A stretch of 34,729 bases of DNA from a bacterium (lineage in GTDB: Bacteria > Sumerlaeota > Sumerlaeia > SLMS01). Positions 17,149 through 25,472 of this stretch are shown piece after piece. The translations under genes and the position numbers were made by a program. Each line of letters starts with the position of its first letter. Position 1 is the first letter of the stretch. Location of the stretch: NCBI GenBank assembly GCA_016125005.1, contig WGMQ01000109.1, positions 1 through 34,729 on the forward strand. The letters are read 5' to 3'. Below the pieces are notes generated by a model that saw only the letters and a program-made list of their open reading frames with translations, did not search any database and was not told the origin of the DNA.

Positions 17149-17901
17149 TCACTTCCCCTTCTCCACCGCTTCCAGAGCCTTGTCGTCGCCGGCACCGGGC
17201 GCAAAACCGTCAGGAATCAGCATGGTGAAGGTGGAGGCATCGTCGATGGCAACGACGACGCTTGATGGTGTCCAACTCAGCACGTGGCCTCCCGCCGTGC
17301 GGTCTGCCGTGATGAAGTGAAAGTGAAAACCCGGGACGTTCAGTCCCTTGACGTAGGCGGGACAGTATAGCCCGACCATCGTCCCCTCCACATCCGTGAA
17401 ATCGAAGGTCTTCTGCCCGTCCGCGATTACGGCCGGGAGCGGGCGATTCGTTTCCTGACGGGGTACGCTTCGCGTGCGAAGGCTTGAGAATCGTCCGTGC
17501 ACCCGGATCGCGGCAAATCGGTCCGGATCCAGATGGTTGAGAACCTGCTGTTCGGGTGAAATGCCCGACGTGTTGTCGATCACTAGGATCGTCTCTGGGT
17601 CGAAGTGTGTCAGCGCCGCGAAGGGCGTCCGTTCTGCGGGCGCCACGCGGCGGGCCTCACCGCTTACCGGGACCTGCCATGCCTGACCGTCGAGGACGAT
17701 CAACTCGCCATCCAGGCGGTCCAGAGTCCCCAGCCCGAAGTCGCCGTAGTTGTATAGACGAGACAGGCGCACGGTCCCGTCGTAGTTCCCCGCCATGAGC
17801 GAATCGATGGTGGAGACCTGAGCCAGCGTCTCGCGTTCGCGGGGCTTTGTGGCGCAGCCCGCCAGTGCAACCAGGCAGGCCAGCAGGATGAATCGACGCA
17901 T
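17149..17901 (-). CDS. budA: Lipoprotein alpha-acetolactate decarboxylase
   Basis: The chain follows alpha-acetolactate decarboxylase (AlsD/BudA) along its length: LAQVSTIDSLMAGNYDG, GDFGLGTLDRLDGELIVLDG, HGRFSSLRTRSVPRQ and the zinc site GFHFHFITADRTAGGHVL. Zinc ligands are His193, His195 and His206; the conserved Glu66 and Arg144 are also kept. The reaction is 2-acetolactate to acetoin + CO2. The N-terminus is a lipoprotein signal with lipobox LAGC (Cys16), so the enzyme should be membrane-anchored and exported, unlike enterobacterial BudA. No acetolactate synthase or butanediol dehydrogenase lies nearby. It ends a minus-strand cluster with two nucleotide-sugar genes, 24 bases after the nucleotidyltransferase, with GAGAGG before the ATG. 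Confidence 0.9.
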   Translation of the reverse strand: MRRFILLACLVALAGCATKPRERETLAQVSTIDSLMAGNYDGTVRLSRLYNYGDFGLGTLDRLDGELIVLDGQAWQVPVSGEARRVAPAERTPFAALTHFDPETILVIDNTSGISPEQQVLNHLDPDRFAAIRVHGRFSSLRTRSVPRQETNRPLPAVIADGQKTFDFTDVEGTMVGLYCPAYVKGLNVPGFHFHFITADRTAGGHVLSWTPSSVVVAIDDASTFTMLIPDGFAPGAGDDKALEAVEKGK

Positions 17902-17925
17902 GGCGTGGACCTCTCGTTCAGGTTG

Positions 17926-18612
17926 TCAGGAAAATAGATCGTTCGCCGCTTCGTAGTCCTCGGGACGTCCGAGGTCAAGCCAACGTCCCGTGTGGCGGAA
18001 CGAGTGGATCGGTTCGTTGGCGGCGAGAAGCGCCAGCACCAGTTGGTCGAAGCCGAAGTGCTCGCCGCGAGGGACGTAGTCGAGGCAGCGCTTGTTGAGG
18101 ATATAGACGCCCATACTGACCGTGTAGGGAATCCGGGGTTTTTCCACGAATCCGACGACCTTTTCCGCGGCATCGCGCTGGAGGACGCCGAAGTCGATCT
18201 TCACCTCGCGGTCAAAGGTGGCGATGGTGAGCGTGGCCTTCGAATCGTGGTGGGCGCGCCAGAGGGCCTCGAAATCGATGTCCGTCAACAGGTCGCCGTT
18301 CATCACCAGAAAGTCGTCCCCCAGGTTGTGGATGAAGGCGAGAGGGCCGATGGTGCCGAGCGGCATGTCCTCGATGGCGTAGTCGATCTTGATGCCGAGT
18401 TTCTCGCCCTTGCCGAAGAACACCATGATGAGTTCCGCCAGATGTCCGACGGAAATCGTGATGTCGCCGAAGCCGGCGGCACCAAGCGACGACAGCACGC
18501 GGTGAAGGATCGGGCGGTCGCCAACGGGCATGAGTGGCTTCGGCAGGACTGTCGTGTAGGGACGCAGGCGCTGGCCCTGACCGCCCGCCAGCACCACCGC
18601 ACGCCGACTCAT
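17926..18612 (-). CDS. Sugar-phosphate nucleotidyltransferase
   Basis: Rossmann-type NTP_transferase. It has the nucleotide loop VVLAGGQGQRLRPYT, the KPLMPVGDRPIL lysine motif, the metal Asp in VMNGDLLTDIDF, FVEKPRIPYTVSMGVYIL and the terminal GRWLDLGRPEDYEAA. Such enzymes activate hexose-1-phosphates with GTP, CTP or TTP. At 228 residues it is a minimal catalytic domain, like HddC- or PtmE-type enzymes without CBS domains or a left-handed beta-helix. The start overlaps the end of the LegB-like dehydratase gene by ATGA, so the two are translationally coupled. Coupling to a LegB-like 4,6-dehydratase suggests a GDP- or UDP-sugar for surface glycans (inference). Confidence 0.88.
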   Translation of the reverse strand: MSRRAVVLAGGQGQRLRPYTTVLPKPLMPVGDRPILHRVLSSLGAAGFGDITISVGHLAELIMVFFGKGEKLGIKIDYAIEDMPLGTIGPLAFIHNLGDDFLVMNGDLLTDIDFEALWRAHHDSKATLTIATFDREVKIDFGVLQRDAAEKVVGFVEKPRIPYTVSMGVYILNKRCLDYVPRGEHFGFDQLVLALLAANEPIHSFRHTGRWLDLGRPEDYEAANDLFS

Positions 18613-19682
18613 CGGACGTACTCCTCGACGGGAAGATCCTTCAGAAGCGGGCGCAGGTAATCGGTCGTCTGGCGGATGCCTTCATCGAGGGAGATTTCCG
18701 GCTTCCAGCCGATCTCGCGGCGGATGCGGGTATAGTCGCTGATGAGAGCCAGCACCTCGCTGGCGGCGGGACGGCGGCGGTCGGAGGCTTCCTCGACCGG
18801 CTTCTGGATGCCTAGCAGGTTGAGGATGTGCGCGGCCAGGCTGCCGACGCTGATTCCGCGCCCGGTACCCAGGTTGAACACGCGGCCGACCACCTTCTCG
18901 GCCGGTGCCTCGGCTAGCACCCGAAAGCCCCGGGCCGTGTCGCGGACAAAGGTCAGGTCGCGCACCGGATCGAGCGCACCGAGGCGAACTACGCTGCACT
19001 TTTCGGAGAGGGCCTGCGCGATGATCGTGGGGATGACGGCGCGCATGGACTGGCGCGGGCCGAAGGTGTTGAAGGGGCGCACCGTCACGACCGGCAGGCC
19101 GAAGGAGCGAAACCAGCTCTCCGCCAGCTTGTCCGCCGCGATCTTGCTGGCGGCGTAGGGCGACTGGGCCTGGAGCGGGTGATTCTCCGCCATCGGCGTG
19201 GTGACCGCCGTGCCATAGACTTCGCTGGTGGAGGTGTGGATCATGCGGGGAACGGCACAGTCGCGGCAGGCCTCCAGCACGTTGAGGGTGCCGGTGATGT
19301 TCGTCGTCACATAGGAATGGGGCGCGACATAGGAATAGGGAATGCCAATGAGCGCCGCCAGGTGGAACACGGCGCTGGCACCATCCACGATCCCGCGCAC
19401 GCAGCGTGAATCGGCCACGTCGCCGTGGACGATTTCGAGTCGGCTGCGCGCTTCCTCCGCAAGCCCGACCCGGACCTTTGTCAGGTGCCCTTCGCTGCCG
19501 AGCGCGTTGTAGTGGACGAGCGCCTTGACGCGCCAGCCATTGGCCAGCAGCTCCTCGACCAGATGGCTGCCGATGAAGCCGCCAGCGCCCGTCACGACCG
19601 CCTGGCGGCGGTCCTCGATGGGTACACGAATGGCTGCTTCACTTTCGGGAATCGGTTGCGGTTGGGTCATTTGCCCGGACAC
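18609..19682 (-). CDS. NAD-dependent nucleotide-sugar 4,6-dehydratase/epimerase, LegB-like
   Basis: Extended short-chain dehydrogenase. It has the TGAGGFIGSHLVEELL nucleotide loop, FHLAALIGIPYSY, the catalytic region IHTSTSEVYGT and SPYAASK (Tyr and Lys), then RPFNTFGPRQSMRAVIPTII. The wording of these segments is close to LegB, the GDP-GlcNAc 4,6-dehydratase of legionaminic acid synthesis, and the next gene is a nucleotidyltransferase. The other leg genes are not in the window, so the final sugar is unknown. A GTG at 19682 starts 6 bases after the preceding stop; an in-frame ATG at 19670 is the alternative. AAGGAG lies 2 bases before the GTG and 14 before the ATG, so neither spacing is ideal. 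Confidence 0.88.
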   Translation of the reverse strand: MSGQMTQPQPIPESEAAIRVPIEDRRQAVVTGAGGFIGSHLVEELLANGWRVKALVHYNALGSEGHLTKVRVGLAEEARSRLEIVHGDVADSRCVRGIVDGASAVFHLAALIGIPYSYVAPHSYVTTNITGTLNVLEACRDCAVPRMIHTSTSEVYGTAVTTPMAENHPLQAQSPYAASKIAADKLAESWFRSFGLPVVTVRPFNTFGPRQSMRAVIPTIIAQALSEKCSVVRLGALDPVRDLTFVRDTARGFRVLAEAPAEKVVGRVFNLGTGRGISVGSLAAHILNLLGIQKPVEEASDRRRPAASEVLALISDYTRIRREIGWKPEISLDEGIRQTTDYLRPLLKDLPVEEYVR

Positions 19683-19688
19683 GGCTCC

Positions 19689-20240
19689 TTAGCGCTGGTC
19701 GTCGTCCTCGTCTTCCAACTCGCCGTCCTCTTCGCCTTCCTCGTCGTGGAAGATCTCGTCGGCAAAGTCCTCGGCGTTGTCGAACCAGAGGGTTTCCTCG
19801 CCTTCCTCGAAGGCGGGGACCAGCACGCCGCTCTCCGTCGCCTCGGCGATGGCATAGGCGGTCATGCAGGCGACTTCAAACGCCGCGGGGGTGTCCTCGA
19901 AGGTCAGGAGGATGTCCGAGTGATTCTTGTCGATGCGGGGAGCGAGGGACTTCTCCTGGCCGACGATCTCGTCGATCATCTTCTGCATTTCCTCGTCCCG
20001 GTCGAGACGGGAGGTCACCTCGATCTCGATGATCGGATCGCCTTCGTCCTCTTCCAGCTCCGGGAGGTCGATGAAGAAGGTGGCGGACTGGCCTTCGTCG
20101 GTGGCCGGGGGGAAGTTCTTGGCCTTCTGCCCCTTGTCCCAAGGGAAGGAGGTGAGGGCGAAGCTGTCCTTGATGGCGCTGGAGAGTTCGCGGGCCTCGA
20201 GCTTGAACGGCTTGACGGCAAAAAGCAGCATGGCGGGCAT
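19689..20240 (-). CDS. Acidic hypothetical protein
   Basis: I do not recognise this family. The product (about 183 residues from the ATG at 20240, with AGGA 9 bases upstream) has no signal peptide or membrane segment. It begins MPAMLLFAVKPFKLEA, has a predicted mixed alpha/beta body and ends in a strongly acidic tail (about 150-180, dominated by Glu and Asp). An ATG at 20231 is a possible alternative start, and the frame is open up to 20312. It precedes the LegB-like gene by 6 bases on the same strand, so it is likely the first gene of that operon. Its job there is unclear. Confidence 0.6.
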   Translation of the reverse strand: MPAMLLFAVKPFKLEARELSSAIKDSFALTSFPWDKGQKAKNFPPATDEGQSATFFIDLPELEEDEGDPIIEIEVTSRLDRDEEMQKMIDEIVGQEKSLAPRIDKNHSDILLTFEDTPAAFEVACMTAYAIAEATESGVLVPAFEEGEETLWFDNAEDFADEIFHDEEGEEDGELEDEDDDQR

Positions 20241-20312
20241 GACAGGTGATCCTGGGAGCGAGTATTGACGGGCAACGGGTCCAGAGCGTGACGGCTGGGC
20301 CCCCGGCGTCAA

Positions 20313-21680
20313 TCAGTGTGATGCGGGAGGGGCGTCAGAGTCATTCGGTGAGGTGAGATAAAGATCGATCGTGTCGACTTCGCGTGGGCGGCCCACCGGC
20401 ACGGGAACCAGATCCACGGCCACCTTGGGTGATGGACCCAAGTTCGAGCCGTAGGGCGGCATGGCCTGGACCATTACCTGTGTGCCGGCGTAGCGGGTGC
20501 CCCAGTATCCCTTGGAGATGGAGGAGGTGCCGTCCGGGGCTTCCGATTCGCCATAGGTTCCCATTTCCTGCAACCAAAGCGGGGCACGCTCTGCTTCAAC
20601 TCCCTCGGGGGTAAGGATCTTGATGGGCGGCAGACAACTATACGGGCGCAGCGTGACGGTATTGGACGTGCCGACATCGTCAAGTGATAGGGCCGCCCAC
20701 CCGCCATCGGTCGAGATGAGGAGCCGGGCGGGAACACCGGGCGGGAGCGACGCCGTCACGAGGCCATCGGCATCGGTAATGTCGTCGACGAATGCGCCAA
20801 GATTTGGGTAGGAGAACCGGACCGGTATGGCCTCGCCGATGGTTCTGCCGTCCTGCTCAAGTACGCGAACGGTCCTTGTGCGTCCCTCGGCCAAGGCGCT
20901 CACGCGCTCGCCGTCGCCTCCTCTGCCGGTCCGCCCGTATCCCCACCATGCGGGTGGAGTCGGGGTCACTTCTTCCCCCGCCTCCAAGACAACTCGTGCA
21001 TCCAGAGTCCCTGCTGCGATAGCTTCCGATTCGTGTCGTCGATACCCCGGCGCGCGAACCTTGAGGGACATCCACTGGGTGGCTGGTCCATCGGGGAAAA
21101 GAAAGCGCCCCTGCTCATCGGTCGTCGTGGGCACTGGGTAGGAAGTAGGGTGCGGACCCCAAACACCGTCTCTGGTCCACCTCTGGGCAAGAACGTATGC
21201 ACCAGCGACCGGGCTTCCGTTCACCGTGACCACCTGGCCACCGAGCGGCCTCGCCTTGTGCACCCTTAGCTCGAGCTTGAATTGTGGATCCATGTAGGCC
21301 GCAGAAATCCCGGACACGATGGCAGACTCGTACCCTTGCGCGATCACCCGAGCTCCCCAGAGGGCAGTTGCGCTCGTCCCCCGGGGGGGGCCAGGGGTCA
21401 TGCTAAAGCACCCTTCTGCGTCCGTCATGGCAGGATCCCCCGGCATCAGCGGCGGCCCCAGAATCGGATCCCACCATTCTCTCCGAGGTGAGTTATCGAT
21501 GAACTGTACAGAGGTCCCTGCGATTGGCTCGCCTGTTTCCCAGTCCTTAACGACGCCGACAAATAATCGCCGCTGGCAAGACTGATCGGGTGTGTCGGTC
21601 CCCGCGCCATCGGCCGTTGCTGACAACGGCATGCAGCAATACATTGCCATAAGCATGGCCAAGCCCATCAAGCGCCCCAT
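20313..21680 (-). CDS. Secreted protein with carboxypeptidase-regulatory-like domains
   Basis: A Sec signal peptide (about 1-23, Met-rich, cleavage after ATA) is followed by a 430-residue chain. It contains at least two modules of the CarboxypepD_reg kind: GVVKDWETGEPIAGTSVQFI (about 42-61) with TDAEGCFSM, and GGQVVTVNGSPVAGAYVLAQ (about 147-166) with TDEQGRFLFPDGP. Further beta-rich repeats follow, including DADGLVTASLPPGVPARLLI. These modules are structural (prealbumin-like) and give no enzymatic call. The protein is probably periplasmic or surface-exposed. GGGAGGG precedes the ATG by about 5 bases, and the gap to the sthA stop is only 27 bases, so the two may be co-transcribed, though no functional link is apparent. 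Confidence 0.75.
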   Translation of the reverse strand: MGRLMGLAMLMAMYCCMPLSATADGAGTDTPDQSCQRRLFVGVVKDWETGEPIAGTSVQFIDNSPRREWWDPILGPPLMPGDPAMTDAEGCFSMTPGPPRGTSATALWGARVIAQGYESAIVSGISAAYMDPQFKLELRVHKARPLGGQVVTVNGSPVAGAYVLAQRWTRDGVWGPHPTSYPVPTTTDEQGRFLFPDGPATQWMSLKVRAPGYRRHESEAIAAGTLDARVVLEAGEEVTPTPPAWWGYGRTGRGGDGERVSALAEGRTRTVRVLEQDGRTIGEAIPVRFSYPNLGAFVDDITDADGLVTASLPPGVPARLLISTDGGWAALSLDDVGTSNTVTLRPYSCLPPIKILTPEGVEAERAPLWLQEMGTYGESEAPDGTSSISKGYWGTRYAGTQVMVQAMPPYGSNLGPSPKVAVDLVPVPVGRPREVDTIDLYLTSPNDSDAPPASH

Positions 21681-21707
21681 AATTCCCTCCCCGCGTTGGC
21701 TAGCCCC

Positions 21708-23270
21708 TCAACGCCATTCGATGAATTCCCGGTTCCCTGCCGCCTTGCGCATCTGCTCGGGGAGCGGAGCCGTTTCCGTCGACTTTCCTTCACGGCGCAG
21801 AATCGCGTTTTGCGCCGCCAGTTTGTAGGCTTCCGCCAGCGTGGGGTAGTTGAACACCACGTTGGTGAAGTATTCCGGGCCTCCGCCGAAGTGCATCACC
21901 GCCTGGCCGATGTGGACCATCTCGGTGGCGCCCTCGCCGATGATATGGATTCCGACCAGGCGTTGGGTCTCGCCGTGAAAGATCAGCTTCAGTGCCCCCG
22001 TCAGGTCGCCGAGGATCTTTCCGCGGGCCGTATCGCGCCAGAGCGCCGTCCCGACGAAGTACGGTGTGTCGTCCTCGCGGCACTGCTGCTCCGTCTTGCC
22101 GACCATGCTGATTTCCGGGATCGTGTAGATGCCATAGGGAATGGTGTCGGGATTCCAGGTCACCGGGCGCCCGATGGCCGTGGAGGCGGCAATGCGACCC
22201 TGCTCTGCGGACGTCGACGCGAGGCTTGGGAAGCCGATCACGTCCCCGGCGGCCAGGATCGAAGGCACGCTGGAGCGATAGCGCTCGTCCACGGTGATGT
22301 GACCGCGCTTGTCGAGCGCCACGCCCGCCTCCGCCAGACCGATGTTGTCGGTCGCGGGAGTCCTGCCCAGGGCGAACAGCAGCGAATCGGCCTCGATCTC
22401 GCGGCCGCTCTTGAGAGTTACACGGACGCGCTTCGCCACGCCGTCGCCCTCGCCAAGGACGACCTTTGTATAGACGTCGTCGAAGATCAGCTCCACGCCA
22501 TTTTGCCGCAGATGCTCGTAGAGCAACTCCGCCACGCAGTCATCGACGAAGGACAGCGGGCTCGGGCGCGGATCGACCAGGATCGTGGGAATATCGAGGG
22601 CCGCGAACATCGAGGCGTACTCGATTCCAATGACGCCCGCGCCCATGACGATGATGCTGTCGGGGAGGGGGCGAAGCTCGTTCTCCCGGCCAAACACCGC
22701 ATCGCTGTCGAAGATGTTCTGGTCATCGAAGGGAATGTCGGCGGGACGCCGCGGACGGGTCCCCACGCAGAGAAGGATGTTCTCCGCGGTGATGCGGGAC
22801 TCGTAGCCGGGGCCGATTTCGACGTCGACCTCATGGGGTCCCGCTACTCGCGCCCGACCGACGAAGCGCTGCACGCCGAGCTGCTCGAGCTGATGATTGA
22901 TCTCCTGCCGCTCCAGCTTGATGACGTGGGCGGTGCGCGCCAGCAGGTCACCCGAGCTGACGTGATCCTTCAGGTGATACTTCTCGCCGTAGTAGCCCCG
23001 CTGGCGATAGCCGGTCAGGTAAAGGACCGCCTCGCGCAGGGTCTTGCTGGGGATCGTGCCCGTATTCAGGCAGACCCCGCCGGCCAGCGGATCGCGCTCG
23101 ACGATGGCGACGCGGGCGCCCTCCATCGCAGCGGTGAAGGCTGCCTTCTGGCCCGCAGGGCCTGAACCGACGATGAGCAGGTCGAATTGGCGTCCGGCGC
23201 GGCGGAATGCCGAAAGATCGAAATCGTCCATGCTTCCAAATTCGGAGGCATGCGTGGGGAGTTCGCTCAT
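21708..23270 (-). CDS. sthA: Soluble pyridine nucleotide transhydrogenase
   Basis: Two-dinucleotide-binding flavoprotein that equilibrates NADH and NADPH. It shows the FAD loop VGSGPAG (34-40), GGVCLNTGTIPSKTLREA (64-81), the second nucleotide loop VMGAGVIGIEYASMF, ILAAGDVIGFP and a dimerisation domain with FNYPTLAEAYKLAA. The CLNTGT segment, with Thr in place of the second redox cysteine, separates SthA from lipoamide dehydrogenase and glutathione reductase. There is an N-terminal extension of about 28 residues; an internal ATG at residue 14 is possible, but GAGGAC lies 8 bases before the first ATG. The 5' arm of an inverted repeat overlaps that site. Confidence 0.95.
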   Translation of the reverse strand: MSELPTHASEFGSMDDFDLSAFRRAGRQFDLLIVGSGPAGQKAAFTAAMEGARVAIVERDPLAGGVCLNTGTIPSKTLREAVLYLTGYRQRGYYGEKYHLKDHVSSGDLLARTAHVIKLERQEINHQLEQLGVQRFVGRARVAGPHEVDVEIGPGYESRITAENILLCVGTRPRRPADIPFDDQNIFDSDAVFGRENELRPLPDSIIVMGAGVIGIEYASMFAALDIPTILVDPRPSPLSFVDDCVAELLYEHLRQNGVELIFDDVYTKVVLGEGDGVAKRVRVTLKSGREIEADSLLFALGRTPATDNIGLAEAGVALDKRGHITVDERYRSSVPSILAAGDVIGFPSLASTSAEQGRIAASTAIGRPVTWNPDTIPYGIYTIPEISMVGKTEQQCREDDTPYFVGTALWRDTARGKILGDLTGALKLIFHGETQRLVGIHIIGEGATEMVHIGQAVMHFGGGPEYFTNVVFNYPTLAEAYKLAAQNAILRREGKSTETAPLPEQMRKAAGNREFIEWR

Positions 23271-23280
23271 GGTATTCGGT

Positions 23281-23324
23281 CCTCGGGGGCGCTGTGGAGA
23301 AGTCTACGATCAAGACCCCCGAGG
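23281..23324 (-). promoter_or_regulatory. Inverted repeat overlapping the sthA ribosome binding site
   Basis: CCTCGGGGG (23281-23289) and CCCCCGAGG (23316-23324) are perfect complements with a 26-base loop. On the minus strand the promoter-proximal arm pairs with the arm that contains the GAGG of the sthA ribosome binding site, 10 bases from the ATG. It could be a translation switch, or a weak terminator for the upstream membrane-protein gene. No T run follows. Confidence 0.35.
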
Positions 23325-23377
23325 TGCAAGTGGGGATAGGTCCACGCGGCACCCTCGACTCGGCAGCGGTGCCGTGG

Positions 23378-24259
23378 TTAGTCCAACAGCCTCGAAACTA
23401 CATTGAGGATGATGCCTGTTACGATTTCGATGATGACGAGAACGCTTACCGCATTCTTCCCTTTCCCCTCATAATTCGAGAGGTAGGCCGCCTTGACAAG
23501 GACCACGCACCCGCATAGCATGATACCGATACCCCAGCCGACCTTACCGTTCATGAACGCGTTGATCATCAGCCAGAAATAGGTGATCGCGAAGAGCAGC
23601 AGCCAGATAGCGATGGCTGCGAGATACCCCAGGCCAAGGCCCAGCCGCTTCTTGAAGTCCGCCTCTGCCTGGGCATACTCGGCCTCCTCCTCGGGGGTCA
23701 TTTGATAGTCGGAGTCATCGCCGCCCGTATCGCCGCCACTCGCCCCGGCAAAGACGTCGCCACCGCCAGTCGACCCGGAAGGCGTGCCCGAGGCGGCGAA
23801 CGGGTCCGACGCAGGCGTCCCCCCGAACGGATTACCACCGCCAGCTGCGGCTGCCGCGGGAGCCGCCTCGACGCTGAATCCGAAGACGCTGCTGGCGGGA
23901 ATGCCCGCCTCCCGGTTGGAGCCCACTTCCCGGGCAACGAAGGACCCGTTCTCGAATCGGACAAGGACCGCCGGGAAGGTCTGGGCGGCCTGTGGGTTCT
24001 GGCCGATCATCATGTTTCCAGACCGGGCGGGCTCAAACTGCATCGACGCGATGCGGGAGAACTCGACCGGGTTCTGGCTTCCATCGGGGAATTGAAGCAT
24101 CAATTGGGGGGGCGCCCCCGGCTGGGCTCCCATTCCGAGGATCGTCACTCCGCTCAGGTTGGTGGAGCTTCCGTCGGGGTTCCGTGCCACCACTGTATCG
24201 GCCTTGGCCCCGGCAACCAAAAGGAGGATGGCGAGGAAAAGCAGAACGTGGCGCAGCAT
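23378..24259 (-). CDS. Membrane protein of unknown function with signal peptide and three C-terminal helices
   Basis: Not recognised. From the ATG at 24259 (CGGAG 6 bases upstream) the 293-residue product starts with a signal peptide (about 1-21: MLRHVLLFLAILLLVAGAKA). It continues with a beta-rich region (about 22-130, containing Ser/Gly/Pro turns), a Gly/Ala/Ser/Pro low-complexity linker (about 133-190), an acidic segment MTPEEEAEYAQAEADFKKR and three hydrophobic helices (about 207-228, 236-254 and 270-290). The helical part is somewhat like small DUF-type integral membrane modules. It lies between rsm22-like and sthA on the same strand with 107- and 129-base gaps, so operon membership is uncertain. 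Confidence 0.65.
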   Translation of the reverse strand: MLRHVLLFLAILLLVAGAKADTVVARNPDGSSTNLSGVTILGMGAQPGAPPQLMLQFPDGSQNPVEFSRIASMQFEPARSGNMMIGQNPQAAQTFPAVLVRFENGSFVAREVGSNREAGIPASSVFGFSVEAAPAAAAAGGGNPFGGTPASDPFAASGTPSGSTGGGDVFAGASGGDTGGDDSDYQMTPEEEAEYAQAEADFKKRLGLGLGYLAAIAIWLLLFAITYFWLMINAFMNGKVGWGIGIMLCGCVVLVKAAYLSNYEGKGKNAVSVLVIIEIVTGIILNVVSRLLD

Positions 24260-24388
24260 GGCGGCTCCGATCATCAGCTAGAGTCTGTTAGGCTAACGGG
24301 AAACAAACATCCGTGTTCGCCATTGCCGCAACCGGAAAGCGAAATTGAATCGTTTACATCCGACCCGCAGGGCGTGCGCCTTCGGAGC

Positions 24389-25333
24389 TCAGAAACCGTC
24401 GCCCCACTCCAGTTTCCTCGCCGCCTTCCACGATTCCTTGTCCCGGCGCGGGACTTCCATGCCGTCGAAGGTTCCCTCATCGGTGCAGGCCTCGAATCGG
24501 ATGTGTGCCTTGCTGTGCTGAGGGTGACCGAGCACCCGCACTCCGGGAAGATCCACGGCGAGTTTGCTGGCGATGATGAAGGCGAACTTCTCGTCCTCCC
24601 AGCCGAGTTCCGCGTCCTTGAGCTGGCGGTGCAGGCGGGTGCGGGAGAGGCGCTTGCTGAAATGACACCAACTGCTCGTGCCCGCCAGGGGACAGGCCAG
24701 CTGGTGCGGGCATGGGGCTGCGATGGTCGCGCCCAGCTCGATCAATTGGGATCGCATGGAATCGATGGCCGCAAATCCCGCGGGCGTTCCCGGTTCGATC
24801 ACAACGAGTGCCTGCTGGGATGCCTCCCAAGCCAGTTGGACCAGTCGCTCCCGCTGCGCCACTGGGAGCTCGCCCAGCGAGTAGGAGGCGGTGACCAGAT
24901 CGGCAGGCGGCAGGACCTCGGCGCGCCGCAGATCTCCCGCGAGCCACTGCACATCGGGTAGCAACTCGCGGCCGACTGCCACGAAAAGGGGGTGGGACTC
25001 GATCGCGCGCATCGAGGCCAGATCAGGGTACATCTCCTTGGCCGCCCAGGGGACTGTGCCGGGACCTGATCCAAGATCCAGCAATGACTCGGGAGCCAGT
25101 TCCGGGATCCGCCGGATGCTCTCACCAAGAACCGTGCAGACTGCGGCATAGGTCGCCGGGGCCCGCATGGCCAGATAGGCTCCCACCATCTCTTCATCCA
25201 GTGCGGGTGCCTCCCGCTTCTCGCGGTAGGTTTCCATCAATCGAGCGGCGCCCTCGCGCAGACGGACGCTCCCCAGCCTGCCACAAATGCCGTCGATAGC
25301 CTGCTGAATGTGCTCCGGGATAATCACAGCCAT
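24389..25333 (-). CDS. Rsm22-type small-ribosomal-subunit methyltransferase-like protein
   Basis: Rossmann methyltransferase fold with the S-adenosylmethionine loop LLDLGSGPGTVPWAA (84-98), followed by the Rsm22 signature APCPHQLACPLAGTSSWCHF (206-225) and FSKRLSRTRLHRQLKDAEL. The cysteines 208, 214 and 223 belong to the family's conserved cluster; an iron-sulphur cluster has been reported for the mitochondrial homologue METTL17. Rsm22 proteins act on or near the small ribosomal subunit, and bacterial members are little studied. The ATG at 25333 is chosen because AAAGGA precedes it by about 6 bases (314 residues); an upstream ATG at 25363 lacks such a site. Divergent from the FHA-PilZ gene. 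Confidence 0.85.
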   Translation of the reverse strand: MAVIIPEHIQQAIDGICGRLGSVRLREGAARLMETYREKREAPALDEEMVGAYLAMRAPATYAAVCTVLGESIRRIPELAPESLLDLGSGPGTVPWAAKEMYPDLASMRAIESHPLFVAVGRELLPDVQWLAGDLRRAEVLPPADLVTASYSLGELPVAQRERLVQLAWEASQQALVVIEPGTPAGFAAIDSMRSQLIELGATIAAPCPHQLACPLAGTSSWCHFSKRLSRTRLHRQLKDAELGWEDEKFAFIIASKLAVDLPGVRVLGHPQHSKAHIRFEACTDEGTFDGMEVPRRDKESWKAARKLEWGDGF

Positions 25334-25396
25334 GTCAGTCCTTTGCGGTAAGTGAGGGGGCAAGTCACGGCGCCGGTTTTTGGCCGCGTATTGAGG

Positions 25397-25425
25397 TTGA
25401 CCATGGGTGGCTTCCCGGGTTCAAT
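25397..25425 (+). promoter_or_regulatory. Candidate sigma70-type promoter for the FHA-PilZ gene
   Basis: TTGACC (25397-25402), 17 bases, then TTCAAT (25420-25425), about 47 bases before the GTG start at 25473. It lies in the divergent gap with the Rsm22-type gene. Box quality is moderate. Confidence 0.3.
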
Positions 25426-25472
25426 GCGATTGCAACCAAAGGGGAAATCAGTAACCCAAGGACTAGTCGGCT

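Noticed and set aside
21696..23165. A nearly 490-codon plus-strand open frame antisense to sthA.
   Set aside because: The sthA frame matches its family over the full length; the antisense frame shows no motif, signal or ribosome binding site and is expected from codon bias.
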